Shown here: positions 16,885-24,961 of the stretch, in pieces
Numbering within the stretch: the stretch's first letter is position 1
How the letters are laid out: each line of letters begins with the position of its first letter
The notes under the pieces: generated by a model
What the model was told of the DNA's origin: nothing
Database searches by the model: none
The model's input: only the letters and a program-made list of their open reading frames with translations
Translations under genes and position numbers: made by a program
Source of the DNA: Deltaproteobacteria bacterium
GTDB lineage: Bacteria > Desulfobacterota > DSM-4660 > Desulfatiglandales > HGW-15
Assembly: GCA_019308745.1 (NCBI GenBank)
Contig: JAFDHO010000018.1
Span: 1 to 39,450 of the forward strand
Direction: 5' to 3'
Length of the DNA stretch: 39,450 nucleotides

Positions 16885-17757
16885 TCATTTGATAACCATT
16901 CCCGCGCACAAAAGGACGCTAAAGATCAAGGTCAGGGCGGCTGTTCCTGCCAGAGCCCCGTTCAGGGCCGGTCCCTCTTCAGACCAGATCCTCCGAACCA
17001 TGGAATAGGCCATTGGAAGAGTGACAAAGCTCAGCAGGATCCAAGCAGAGGCTTGTCCCTTCCATACCAGACGAATCGGTATCATGTACGAGACTGCCAA
17101 CAGGAGCGTGTATTCAACACGGGTCCACCTCTTGCCGAGCATCACCGCAAGGGTCCTCTTTCCTGCCCTCTGGTCTGTTTCAATGTCCCTGAGGTTATTG
17201 ACGACAAGAATGGCGGTGATCAGGAGACCGACAGGAGCCGAGGTCCAGAGAACGATCTTTGACAGACTGAGGGCCTGCACGTAATAGGTCCCGCACACAG
17301 CCACTATCCCGAAAAACAGGAAGACAAGGAGGTCTCCAAGGCCATGGGATCCAAGGGGGTAGGGCCCGCCACTGTAACACAGGGCGGCGATGATAGAAGC
17401 AACTCCGGCCGCCAAAATGGGCCACCCCCCTACTGATACCAGGTAGGCCCCTATTAAGACTACCAGCAGGAAAGTGGCGATGATTCCGGCCTTCACTCGT
17501 CCGGGCGAAACCAGACCGCTTTGAGTCACCCGTACCGGACCGATCCTCTCGGGTGTATCCACCTTCTTGAAAAAATCAAAATAATCGTTAGAAAGGTTCA
17601 CCCCTATTTGAAGCAACAACGCACCCATCAGTGCGGCCAGGGCCGGCAGGATATGGAATTCCTTGTGGGAAAAGGCGAGGGCAGACCCGACAATTACAGG
17701 GGATACAGAGGCAGGCAATGTCTTGGGCCTGATTGCAAGGAGCCACGGTGAAGCCAT
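16885..17757 (-). CDS. menA: 1,4-dihydroxy-2-naphthoate polyprenyltransferase (MenA)
   Basis: About 290 residues, UbiA superfamily with eight or nine predicted TM helices. The first Asp-rich motif is NLSNDYFDFFKKVDTPERIGPVR (N/DxxxD type; binds polyprenyl-diphosphate via Mg), and the second is NNLRDIETDQRAGKRTLAV. The N-terminus RPKTLPASVSPVIVGSALA is typical of MenA. It prenylates DHNA to demethylmenaquinone in the inner membrane, so menaquinone is the expected quinone. An upstream ATG at 17775 gives six more residues but has no SD. The ATG at 17757 has GGAGG 11 nt ahead and the family-typical start. It is monocistronic with a repeat element directly upstream. Confidence 0.9.
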   Translation of the reverse strand: MASPWLLAIRPKTLPASVSPVIVGSALAFSHKEFHILPALAALMGALLLQIGVNLSNDYFDFFKKVDTPERIGPVRVTQSGLVSPGRVKAGIIATFLLVVLIGAYLVSVGGWPILAAGVASIIAALCYSGGPYPLGSHGLGDLLVFLFFGIVAVCGTYYVQALSLSKIVLWTSAPVGLLITAILVVNNLRDIETDQRAGKRTLAVMLGKRWTRVEYTLLLAVSYMIPIRLVWKGQASAWILLSFVTLPMAYSMVRRIWSEEGPALNGALAGTAALTLIFSVLLCAGMVIK

Positions 17758-17816
17758 CCTTTTATGATCCTCCATTTGTTATAGGTTGGGGCGAATATTG
17801 AGCCTTTACAGGCTCT

Positions 17817-18130
17817 CTTGCCCAAAGCACAATAACGATGCTGCTTGGCCCCTTGGGAGGTCTTTTCAAAAGGCTCAATCAAATTCCTCCCAAGACTTTG
17901 GTAACGGCACCAAACATTCAATACGAGGCCTCAATAGCCCCAAGAGATCATCTCCACCGGAGTCTCCCTCTTTTGTGCCTGTTTGGAGACGACTATAAGG
18001 ATTACGGGGGCGTACAAAGGATCAGGACGAATATTGAGCCTTTTGAAAAGACCTCCCAAGCGGCGCAATACTTCCCTGCTAGTCCCTGTTCGGGGGTAGA
18101 ACAGACAAAGGGATTCGGGCAACAGCCGGC
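17817..18130. repeat. MITE-like repeat element, full copy 1
   Basis: About 314 bp. Outer ends (TTGCCCAAAG left; GGGCAACAGCC right) are inverted, and inside them lies a second, stronger inverted pair: CCCTTGGGAGGTCTTTTCAA at about 17850 and its reverse complement at about 18040-18060. The core between the arms is about 150 bp, has no ORF of note and is about 85 percent identical by eye to copy 2. It occupies the gap between menA and the ABC permease. A further arm-like remnant (GAATATTGAGCCTTT) lies at 17793-17807. Confidence 0.8.
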
Positions 18131-18238
18131 GCAGAAGAGACCTCCCTCTGGGACCAACGTTCTGGCCCGGCGATTCTTCTCCACTATCTTGTCCGGGCAA
18201 TACTCTTTTCCCCTGTCCTTATGATCTATCCTCTTATG

Positions 18239-18997
18239 TCAGGGCTCCTCCTTTTGCATATGTCTGTTGAATCTGACTTCAAGGGCATGGATCGCGAAGT
18301 AGAGGACCACCCCCAGGAGACCCATGGCCAGGATGCCGGCGTACATCTCCGGATAGCGGAGGACCTGATATGTCTCCACGACAATATAGTAGCCCAGGCC
18401 ATGGGTGGTCAAGGATTGCTCCACGATGAACAGGACCGCGATGGCCGTACCCACGGACACGCGCAGGGCAGTCAGGACGGCTGGTATGGATGCCGGCGCG
18501 TACACGTAGGTAAATAGGGCACGGCGGCCTGCTCCGAGAGACCTGACGGAGAGTATCAACTCGGGGTGCAGGTTGGCCGCCTCATCCCTTACCACCACAA
18601 GGATTTGGAAAAAGATGATCAACGCAATGAGAAAGATCTTTGACAGGTCCGTAATACCCAAGAGGACATAGATGACGGGCAGGAAAACGATTTTAGGTAT
18701 GGGATAAGAAATGGCGATCAATGGTGCAAAGATCCGGTCCAGCACCCTGACTTGACCCAAACCCAGACCTATCGGAACGGCCGTGATTACTCCAAGTCCT
18801 ATTGCCCCCAGGACCCTCCCTGCACTCGCCAGGAGGTGCAGCCCCAGCTCCCCTGGAAGGGAAGATAGAAACAGGGGGACCACTTTCAAAGGGGACGGCA
18901 TGATAGGCCTCTTGATGATCCAGGACAGCCCCTGCCAGAGGATGAGGAACATGATAAGCCCCAAGAGGGCCAAAGGGATGCCCTGACGACCCTTCAT
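18239..18997 (-). CDS. ABC transporter permease (SsuC/TauC family)
   Basis: 252 residues from the ATG at 18997, with about six TM helices. The BPD_transp_1 coupling (EAA) loop is present as RSLGAGRRALFTYVYAPASIPAVLTALRVSVGTA. It forms the inner-membrane channel of an NMT1/SsuA-type importer. The frame is open to 19033, but the ATG at 18997 overlaps the ATPase stop as ATGA and has GGGGGAAG just upstream, so it is the translationally coupled start. The substrate is unknown for the whole system (nitrate, sulfonate, taurine, thiamine precursor and similar are transported by relatives). Confidence 0.9.
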   Translation of the reverse strand: MKGRQGIPLALLGLIMFLILWQGLSWIIKRPIMPSPLKVVPLFLSSLPGELGLHLLASAGRVLGAIGLGVITAVPIGLGLGQVRVLDRIFAPLIAISYPIPKIVFLPVIYVLLGITDLSKIFLIALIIFFQILVVVRDEAANLHPELILSVRSLGAGRRALFTYVYAPASIPAVLTALRVSVGTAIAVLFIVEQSLTTHGLGYYIVVETYQVLRYPEMYAGILAMGLLGVVLYFAIHALEVRFNRHMQKEEP

Positions 18998-19773
18998 GGA
19001 ACTTCCCCCAGCACGTCCCGCAGCCTGTCGCACTGCCCCCGGAATCGCGGATCATGCCTGAAATCCACCTCTCCCGTGGTTTCGTTTTCAATGACCCGGG
19101 GTGTCCGATTCGTGGCCTGCCCTAGAACCAATATCTTCTCACCAACAAGCACTGCCTCTTCTATATCGTGGGTCACTATGATGCTGGTAAGGTCCGAGGC
19201 CCTGTGGAAATTCACGACCGTCCTCTGGAGGTCTTCCCGTATCCGTGCGTCCAGGGCGGAAAAGGGTTCGTCCAACAGCAGCAGGTCGGGATCCAGGGCA
19301 AGGGTCCTGGCGATGGCGGCCCGTTGTCTTTGCCCCCTGGAGATCTGCGCGGGAAACTTGTCCTTTATCCCCTCTATTTCAAGCCTCTTTAACCAGTAGT
19401 CCACGCGTCCCTTTATGTCTTCTTTCCTTACACGGATATCCCTTGGTGCATGAAGTCCATCCGGGCCATAGAATCTCCTTATCTTCAGTCCCAGGGCAGC
19501 GTTCTCCCACACTGTGGCCCATGGTAATAGACCGTGGTCCTGGAGTACCAGACCCGTCTTTGGCCTGGGCCTGGTAATAACGGACCCTGCTATGATGATG
19601 TGACCTTTGGTGGGTCGCAGCAGACCGGCCAGGAGGTAGAGAAGGGTGGTCTTTCCACAGCCTGAAGGTCCTATTACCGCCCACGCTTCCCCTCTGCCAA
19701 TCCGAAGGCTGAATTCTTCGAACAAGGGAACGGCCTCCCTGTAGGAGAATGACATGTCTCTCAGCTCAATCAC
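18994..19773 (-). CDS. ABC transporter ATP-binding protein (SsuB/TauB family)
   Basis: 259 residues. Walker A GPSGCGKTT (about 36-44), Q-loop LVLQDHGLLPWATVWEN, signature ISRGQRQRAAIART (LSGGQ is replaced by ISRGQ), Walker B LLLLDEPFSALD and H-loop IIVTHDIEEAV are all present. It energises uptake by the adjacent permease. A roughly 15-residue insertion (RRFYGPDGLHAPRDIRVRKED) lies in the helical region. It is located 51 nt after the binding-protein gene and overlaps the permease start by 4 nt. Confidence 0.93.
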   Translation of the reverse strand: MIELRDMSFSYREAVPLFEEFSLRIGRGEAWAVIGPSGCGKTTLLYLLAGLLRPTKGHIIIAGSVITRPRPKTGLVLQDHGLLPWATVWENAALGLKIRRFYGPDGLHAPRDIRVRKEDIKGRVDYWLKRLEIEGIKDKFPAQISRGQRQRAAIARTLALDPDLLLLDEPFSALDARIREDLQRTVVNFHRASDLTSIIVTHDIEEAVLVGEKILVLGQATNRTPRVIENETTGEVDFRHDPRFRGQCDRLRDVLGEVP

Positions 19774-19824
19774 TTCTACTGATTCCTGCCATATCTGGCC
19801 TTTATTCCCGGCTCCTGTCGTCCT

Positions 19825-20808
19825 TCACTTGGGTAGGAATGCTGCGGAAACCGACTCAATGTAAGAGATCCGGGATTCCAACAGCCCCTTTTCGATCATC
19901 CATGCCATAACGTCTGACCACTGCTCCCGGGAGGGGATCAGCTTCCTGGGATAGGGCGGTACCGGATAGTCTTCCTGCACATTCCTTGGAACACGTATCT
20001 TCTTGAGGAGAATGGCCCTGTATGCTGCCGGTGCACTGTTTATCTCTCCTGCCGCACGATCCCATGCCCTGAGGAAATGCCTGATGGCCTCCGGTTTTTC
20101 CCTTATTGCACGCATACTAAAGGTCAACACGCTGATACTGTAAGCGGGATAAACAGAGTCATCAATGACCTCCACGGCACCTGCCTTCAGCGCGCTTATC
20201 CCCAATGGGTCCGGAAGGGTAGCGGCCTTTATCCGTCCCTGCATGAGCAGTTGAAACCTCTCCGGGATCACCGGCACGGACCTTTTCAAGACCTGCTCCC
20301 TGCTAAGTCCTTTTCTTGCCAGTAGTCGATCCGTAACATATTCTATGATCGTGTTCATGGATACTCCAATCGGAACTCCTGCCAGGTCTGACGGGGCACG
20401 GATGGTACTTCCTGGCGCTGCAACGACTCTGAACATTGGGAATTGTTCATAGGCCTTTCTCGCCGCACCCAGGATTTTGACCTGGATCCCTTTCCGATTA
20501 AACATGGCTGTGGAAGTCATTTCATTGAGCATGGCATCAACTTCATCGGCTTGCATCAGTTGATCCCTTTCAAGACCACTTCCTACCGGCACCGCCCTGA
20601 TGTTGTAACCCCTTTGGGACAGGTAACCTTCCGCTTCTGCTACGTAAAAAGGCAATGAGTCAAGAATGGGGAGCAGAGCGACTTTGAGGGTCTTCTCTTT
20701 CTCAGAGGCCCACGTCCCTCCTTCAGAGAGAATAGCCTCGGCAGGGAGAGAGATAAAAAGTGCCACGACCACGGCGCACCATGTCTTCTTCCTCGTAAAC
20801 AGCTTCAT
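19825..20808 (-). CDS. ABC transporter substrate-binding protein (NMT1/SsuA-like), secreted
   Basis: 327 residues from the ATG at 20808. It has a Sec signal peptide: basic MKLFTRKK, a hydrophobic core WCAVVVALFISL, and probable cleavage after PAEA. The mature part has the periplasmic binding fold type II of NMT1/THI5-like proteins (LKVALLPILDSLPFYVAEAEGYLSQRGYNIRAVPVGSGLERDQLM; DLAGVPIGVSMNTIIEYV). It captures the substrate for the permease/ATPase pair downstream. The GTG at 20826 would add six residues; the ATG at 20808 has AAGGGGGA 7 nt upstream and gives a standard signal peptide. There is no sequence clue to the ligand. Confidence 0.9.
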   Translation of the reverse strand: MKLFTRKKTWCAVVVALFISLPAEAILSEGGTWASEKEKTLKVALLPILDSLPFYVAEAEGYLSQRGYNIRAVPVGSGLERDQLMQADEVDAMLNEMTSTAMFNRKGIQVKILGAARKAYEQFPMFRVVAAPGSTIRAPSDLAGVPIGVSMNTIIEYVTDRLLARKGLSREQVLKRSVPVIPERFQLLMQGRIKAATLPDPLGISALKAGAVEVIDDSVYPAYSISVLTFSMRAIREKPEAIRHFLRAWDRAAGEINSAPAAYRAILLKKIRVPRNVQEDYPVPPYPRKLIPSREQWSDVMAWMIEKGLLESRISYIESVSAAFLPK

Positions 20809-20884
20809 TTTTCGGTCCCCCTTCACTATTTTCTTCCGCCTCTTAGCGGATTCAATGCTCCAAGTTCAAGGTTCAATCTTGTCA

Positions 20885-20947
20885 GGAGCGTTAGGTTCGT
20901 TGGGAGCCTTAGGAGCGTTGGGTTCGTTAGGAGCGTTTGGAGCGTGG
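20885..20947. repeat. Perfectly phased 9-nt tandem array (tract B1)
   Basis: Seven head-to-tail 9-mers of consensus GGAGCGTTR: GGAGCGTTA, GGTTCGTTG, GGAGCCTTA, GGAGCGTTG, GGTTCGTTA, GGAGCGTTT, GGAGCGTGG. There are no indels. Confidence 0.85.
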
Positions 20948-21134
20948 GGTCGTCAGGATGAAATCACAAATCTTGAATCATAAATTCCGATTTCCAAACC
21001 GAGAAACGGGTGATCCCAAAAAGATACTGCTCGCACCACGGTTCAAAGCTATAAGGGAAAAACAGAGTTATCACGCCCACTCCTTTCAGTCGTTCGAGAA
21101 CACTGAGGCACTGAGAAGCTTGGGGTTTGATTCG

Positions 21135-21240
21135 TCTCATTGGTCCTATTGGTTCTATTTGTCCATCACGTTTATCTGGTCGATCTGGTCAGGGACGTTG
21201 AGAGCGTTGATCGGTTTGATTCGTCTCATTGGTTGGCGGA
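21135..21240. repeat. 9-nt-phased degenerate repeat tract B2
   Basis: Consecutive 9-mers drift in sequence: TCTCATTGG, TCCTATTGG, TTCTATTTG, TCCATCACG, TTTATCTGG, TCGATCTGG, TCAGGGACG, TTGAGAGCG, then TTTGATTCG TCTCATTGG again. The phase is kept although the unit changes. Confidence 0.75.
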
Positions 21241-21305
21241 GTGTTCCCGGAATCCCTGAATCCCTCAATCTCTGGCTTTTTCTGCTTACCACTCACCGGC
21301 TTTGT

Positions 21306-22163
21306 CTAGTATTCGGAAGGCAGTTCCTTTAGCTTTGCCAAGGAGAAAACAGGCCCATCTTTGCACACATATTGGTCCCCAATGTTGCATCGGCCACACA
21401 TGCCTATACCGCACTTCATTCTCATTTCAAGGGAGAGTATGATCCTCTCGGGCGGAAATCCCAGCTTCTCCAGGACAGGTTGTGTAAACTTGATCATTAT
21501 CGGCGGTCCGCAGACAATAGCAATCGCATTGTCGGAACTGGTTATCTTCTGCTCTGTGATCGTTGGGACAAACCCTATGTTGTATTTCCAGTCCGGGTCT
21601 TCTGTTGCATCTACGGTAATGTGCATGTCCAGGTCATCCCTCTTTTCCCACTCCGCAAGCTCCTCCTTATAGAGCAACATACCAGGTGTCCTTGCTCCGT
21701 AAACCACCGTGATGTCCTTGAACCGTGAACGATTCTCAGGGTGTACCATATAGACTATGCTGGACCTGAGAGTCGTAAAGGCAAACCCCCCGCCTATGAT
21801 GACCACGTTCTTTCCTTCCATCTCATCCCATGGATACCAATTCCCAAGGGGCCCTCGGACACCCATGACATCACCCGTCTTCATATTGTGCAAATGGGTG
21901 GTCACGACTCCGACCTTGTTCACGGTGAACTTGACGAACCCCTTTTCCGTAGGCGAAGAAGCAATGCCGATAGGAATCTCGCCTTTTCCGGCAACGGACA
22001 GCTCTGCAAACTGACCGGGGATATATGCAAACCTCTTCTCATCCTCCGGATTCAAGAAGACCAGTTTGAAGGTCTTAAGATTCCGATCCTCGGTCTCCGT
22101 AACTATTTCTTCTATGCGAACTGGATAAGGCAAATAGGGATTTTCCAATTGATCCTCCTCCAT
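21306..22163 (-). CDS. FAD/NAD(P)-binding [2Fe-2S] oxidoreductase subunit (FlxA/AsrB/HydG-like)
   Basis: 285 residues of the ferredoxin-NADP reductase superfamily. FAD domain (about 1-105): YIPGQFAELSV and GIASSPT. NAD(P) domain: VVIIGGGFAFTTLRSSIVYM, VYGARTPGMLLYKEEL and IVCGPPIMIKFT. The C-terminal PyrK-type [2Fe-2S] ligands are CGIGMCGRCNIGDQYVC. It would oxidise NAD(P)H and pass electrons to the 4Fe-4S subunits encoded upstream, as FlxA does in FlxABCD-HdrABC. It is the last gene of the operon, after a 135-nt gap with a TCCCGC/GCGGGA hairpin (22261-22275). ATG at 22163 has no good SD. A TTG five codons in has GGAGGAGG just upstream and could be the real start. Confidence 0.88.
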   Translation of the reverse strand: MEEDQLENPYLPYPVRIEEIVTETEDRNLKTFKLVFLNPEDEKRFAYIPGQFAELSVAGKGEIPIGIASSPTEKGFVKFTVNKVGVVTTHLHNMKTGDVMGVRGPLGNWYPWDEMEGKNVVIIGGGFAFTTLRSSIVYMVHPENRSRFKDITVVYGARTPGMLLYKEELAEWEKRDDLDMHITVDATEDPDWKYNIGFVPTITEQKITSSDNAIAIVCGPPIMIKFTQPVLEKLGFPPERIILSLEMRMKCGIGMCGRCNIGDQYVCKDGPVFSLAKLKELPSEY

Positions 22164-22298
22164 GCTTGTTGAACCGTGAATGGTATGCTTCGAATCAACT
22201 ATAATTGTAAGCGGCTCGAAGATACCTCATCTTTCGGCAGTGATTAAAGATGCAGCTCAATCCCGCCGTGCGGGACAGATGGGGTTTTTGCGGAAGCA

Positions 22299-23351
22299 TC
22301 AACCGTAATTGTTCATGTGTTCACACACCCGCCTGATATCTATGTTGACCGGACAAAACTGCACGCACCTGCCACAGCCCACACAGGCCACCCCGTCCTC
22401 ATACTTGTCCACATAGTATTTCAGTTTATGCATGAACCTCTGGCGGACCCTTTGCACCTTCTTGCTCCGGGGGTTGTGCCCGGAGGCATGATAGGTGAAA
22501 AGCGGAAACATGCAACTATCCCAGTTTCGGATCCTGTCCCCCTCCTGCCTGTACACCTCATCCTGAATGTCGAAACACCAGCACGTGGGACACAGGTAGG
22601 TACAGGTTCCGCAGTTTATGCAGGCAAATGCCACCTCCTCCCAGAAAGGGGCCTCAAAGAGATCATTGACTTCCTTCTCCCTCAGCCGGTCGGTGTGCAT
22701 GGTCGAGGAGATCTTCTCCACTGCTGATGCAGCAAGTCTCTCGGCATCATCGATTAATGCCGGATCAGGGGCCTGGCCCCCTTTGATCTTTTGGACAATG
22801 GCCTCTCCCTTTTCGGTCAGGGACCTTAGCAGAAAAACCTCTCCCATGTCATAGACGATGACATCCAGCCCCGACTGGCTAAAGGGGCCCGTACCCGTGG
22901 ACGAACAGAAGCACGTGCTGCATGGTTCATTACACCCCAGCCCCACAAAGGTCGTGGACTCGAATCTCTTAAGCCACCATGGATCCCTGAATTCAGGGGT
23001 GTCAAAATTCACCTTTACCAGTTGAAAGGCATGGGCATCACAGGGTCTTATGCCCACTATGGCCTGAGCCTGAAACTCCCTCGGCCTCTCCCTGACAACA
23101 TTGGCTTTGTCGCCCTTCTCCTCCAGGCTGAATTCAAACATACCCTCAGACTGGGGCTGAATCAGGGATTTCGGAGAAAGCCTCGTGTTCTGGAAAGTGA
23201 AATCCGGATCGGTTCCTTTCTCCAGGGGCCTGTAAACATGGAAATCACCCTCCTTCACAGGGACATAGACCCTATAGGAATCCTTGAGGCCCATCAGGGC
23301 CGACCCCCACTCATCCTTTGTAAAAACCCTATCCATAACTGTTTCCTTCAT
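22299..23351 (-). CDS. 4Fe-4S subunit of the Hdr/Flx complex (AsrA/HydB/FlxB-like)
   Basis: 350 residues of the sulfhydrogenase-beta/AsrA type. The N-terminal domain has AIVGIRPCDAHAFQLVKVNF and the Cys-rich GLGCNEPCSTCFCSSTGTGPF. The C-terminal part carries two [4Fe-4S] motifs, CINCGTCTYLCPTCWCFDI and CVGCGRCVQFCPVNI. It would pass electrons between the FAD/NAD(P) subunit and the next ferredoxin-like subunit in the cytoplasm. It lies 49 nt after the preceding gene, with GGTGG as a modest RBS. FlxB, HydB and AsrA are close relatives; the operon context favours FlxB. Confidence 0.87.
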   Translation of the reverse strand: MKETVMDRVFTKDEWGSALMGLKDSYRVYVPVKEGDFHVYRPLEKGTDPDFTFQNTRLSPKSLIQPQSEGMFEFSLEEKGDKANVVRERPREFQAQAIVGIRPCDAHAFQLVKVNFDTPEFRDPWWLKRFESTTFVGLGCNEPCSTCFCSSTGTGPFSQSGLDVIVYDMGEVFLLRSLTEKGEAIVQKIKGGQAPDPALIDDAERLAASAVEKISSTMHTDRLREKEVNDLFEAPFWEEVAFACINCGTCTYLCPTCWCFDIQDEVYRQEGDRIRNWDSCMFPLFTYHASGHNPRSKKVQRVRQRFMHKLKYYVDKYEDGVACVGCGRCVQFCPVNIDIRRVCEHMNNYG

Positions 23352-23400
23352 TTACTGGTTACCACCCTTAGGCATCCACAGCTTCCTTTCGCCCAAGTCC

Positions 23401-24351
23401 TCACCGCACGAAATCATTGTAGTCATCCACCTTGTAAACATCCAAGGCAGGTCTCACATCCAGGTTCAAACCTGCCTCCCAATTGAAGAGATCCAAGGCG
23501 TCCTTGTTAAGCTTGCTCGTAAACTTCCGGACCGGGATGTCCACGGGGCAAACCCTCTCGCATGCACCGCAATCCGTACAGCGTCCCGCGCAGTGATAGG
23601 CCCTCAAGAGGTGAAAGGTCATGGTATCAACGGGATCGACACTCTTTCCAACCCATTGGGGCCTGGATTCGTCCACGAAACAGGTGGGGCAGTAGCATAA
23701 GGGGCATGCATTTCTACACGCATAGCATCGCGTGCACGGCGCGATAAGCCGTGAAAAGTAGGCCCACTTCTCATCGCTCCCCATCTCTTCTATCTCCTTA
23801 ACATCTTCGTAAGGATCGATCCCTTGCTGTTCATCCACTTCATCGGCGACCATTTCATCGCTTATCACAGGGTTGCGGTGGAGGCAACGCCGGCAGTTGT
23901 CCCTCAAGGTGTCCCGGACCTGGAAGGTTTTCTCAAAACCTTTTCCCTTCACCGTGAAGCTGTCTCCATGCTGTTCAAATTCAAGGATTTCTTTCTCCCC
24001 AGCCGCCCTCCTGACGGCCCTGTGATCGATCATACCCGTGCACGGGACGCCTACGATATGGAGTTGCTCTCTTTTTATCTGGTTCTCAACTATGTGCGTA
24101 ACGATGTTCCTGGAGTTACAGCCATTGGCGAGAATCCCTATCCTGTCTGTTCGGCCGGTGAGGTAATTGCACAGGTTCAGGCCGCAATTGCAATCCCAGT
24201 AAAGGACATCCACCTTCCCTGGATCATTGACAAGCACGGGCTCGTTCATCAAGGGGACCGTTCCCTGCCGATAACCTATAAAGACATCAACCGTGCCCTC
24301 TTCAAGAAGTCTCTTCGCTATATCCCTTATCCTGTCCGTGTACTCCCGCAT
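23401..24351 (-). CDS. 4Fe-4S dicluster subunit of the Hdr/Flx complex (FlxC-like)
   Basis: 316 residues. The N-terminal 200 residues resemble the domain shared by FrhB-like and formate dehydrogenase-linked ferredoxins (YWDCNCGLNLCNYL; GILANGCNSRNIVTHIVENQIKREQLHIVGVPCTGMID; DNCRRCLHRNP). The C-terminus has CTRCYACRNACPLCYCPTC and CTDCGACERVCPVDI clusters. It is a soluble electron-wiring subunit. Its ATG overlaps the mvhD stop (TAATG), so the two are translationally coupled. No flavin motif is obvious. Confidence 0.83.
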   Translation of the reverse strand: MREYTDRIRDIAKRLLEEGTVDVFIGYRQGTVPLMNEPVLVNDPGKVDVLYWDCNCGLNLCNYLTGRTDRIGILANGCNSRNIVTHIVENQIKREQLHIVGVPCTGMIDHRAVRRAAGEKEILEFEQHGDSFTVKGKGFEKTFQVRDTLRDNCRRCLHRNPVISDEMVADEVDEQQGIDPYEDVKEIEEMGSDEKWAYFSRLIAPCTRCYACRNACPLCYCPTCFVDESRPQWVGKSVDPVDTMTFHLLRAYHCAGRCTDCGACERVCPVDIPVRKFTSKLNKDALDLFNWEAGLNLDVRPALDVYKVDDYNDFVR

Positions 24352-24782
24352 TATGCCACCTCAGCTCTCCTTTTGATGAGGTACTTCGCAGGCCCTACCT
24401 CCCTAACAGCCTGGGTCACGCCCTTTGCCACCTCAACGAACTTGGTTGCCTCTGCAGAGGAAATCCAGGAAAAATGCAATCTCCCTGGCTCGATGCCGAT
24501 ATATTCGAGGAAGTTCTTCAAGAGGGCAAATTTTCGTCTCGCATAGTAATTACCTTCCAGGTAATGGCAATCCCCCGGGTGTCACCCCGAGACCCATACG
24601 CCGTCAGCTCCATGGCGTAAGGCCGCAAGGATGAACTTGGGGCTCACCCTCGCGGAGCAGGGGACCCTTATGACCCTGATATTCGGCGGGTATTGAAGTC
24701 GGCTCACACCTGCCAGGTCTGCTGCCCCATAGCTGCACCAGTTACAGAGAAATGCGGTTATCTTTGGTTGCCAATCATTCAT
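24351..24782 (-). CDS. MvhD/FlxD-like iron-sulfur subunit, selenoprotein (Sec67)
   Basis: 143 residues if the in-frame TGA at 24582-24584 is read as selenocysteine (residue 67); otherwise it would stop after 66. The frame continues as [17 protein letters not shown], the signature of MvhD/FlxD where Cys (GCHPGDCHY) is usual, and runs to TAA 77 codons later. Other conserved Cys: FLCNWCSYG and VPCSARV, which with Sec/Cys bind a [2Fe-2S] cluster. In methanogens MvhD links hydrogenase to HdrA; in FlxABCD-HdrABC, FlxD links the Flx proteins to HdrA. Start ATG at 24782 has AAGGAGACAGGA. Sec-containing MvhD homologues (for example VhuD/BamF-type) are known. The TGA-to-Sec reading is inferred from conservation, the hairpin and SelB in the same window. 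Confidence 0.9.
24549..24584 (-). promoter_or_regulatory. Candidate SECIS hairpin in mvhD
   Basis: It starts at the TGA (24584-24582). After 16 nt comes a perfect 7-bp stem ATTACCT / AGGTAAT (24565-24549) with triloop GGA (or a 6-bp stem with loop TGGAA). The distance and small G-rich apical loop fit bacterial SECIS elements recognised by SelB. Confidence 0.7.
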
Positions 24783-24961
24783 TCCTGTCTCCTTATAGAA
24801 AGAGTCTGCTCCCGCACCCTTCCACGGCACATCCCAATGAGGACGTTGTTCCTACCGTAGAAGCATACACCGTAGGGCCCCACTCCCGCCCCCATGGCAA
24901 GATTAGGCGTCTTTTCAGACACATTCTTCCCGGATGCTAAATAGCCTGTGTCCCAAGCCCT

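Larger units (their letters stand above)
20809..21305. other. Gene-free gap rich in 9-nt repeats
   Basis: About 500 bp without a credible gene between the Hdr/Flx operon end and the ABC operon. It contains the two repeat tracts listed separately, a GTTCAAGGTTCA motif (20869) shared with other gaps, and no clear terminator or promoter. Confidence 0.6.

Noticed and set aside
17838-18224. 128-codon ORF in the menA-ABC gap
   Set aside because: It is read straight through the MITE-like element; the corresponding frame is not preserved in copy 2.
20666-20983. ORF encoding a Gly-Ala-Leu-rich repeat peptide
   Set aside because: Made by the 9-nt tandem array (a multiple of three keeps the frame open), with an antisense overlap on the binding-protein signal peptide.
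22261-22275. TCCCGC/GCGGGA hairpin as an operon terminator
   Set aside because: No T-tract on the minus strand, and the following gene is a functional subunit of the same complex; more likely an attenuator-like or mRNA-processing hairpin.
23824-24546. A 240-codon plus-strand ORF
   Set aside because: It is antisense to the mvhD 3' end and the FlxC-like gene and shows no protein-like pattern or RBS; a shadow of the GC-rich coding strand.
24351-24782. mvhD as a truncated gene ending at 24582
   Set aside because: Seventy-seven in-frame codons after the TGA are typical MvhD sequence and end next to the following start codon (TAATG).
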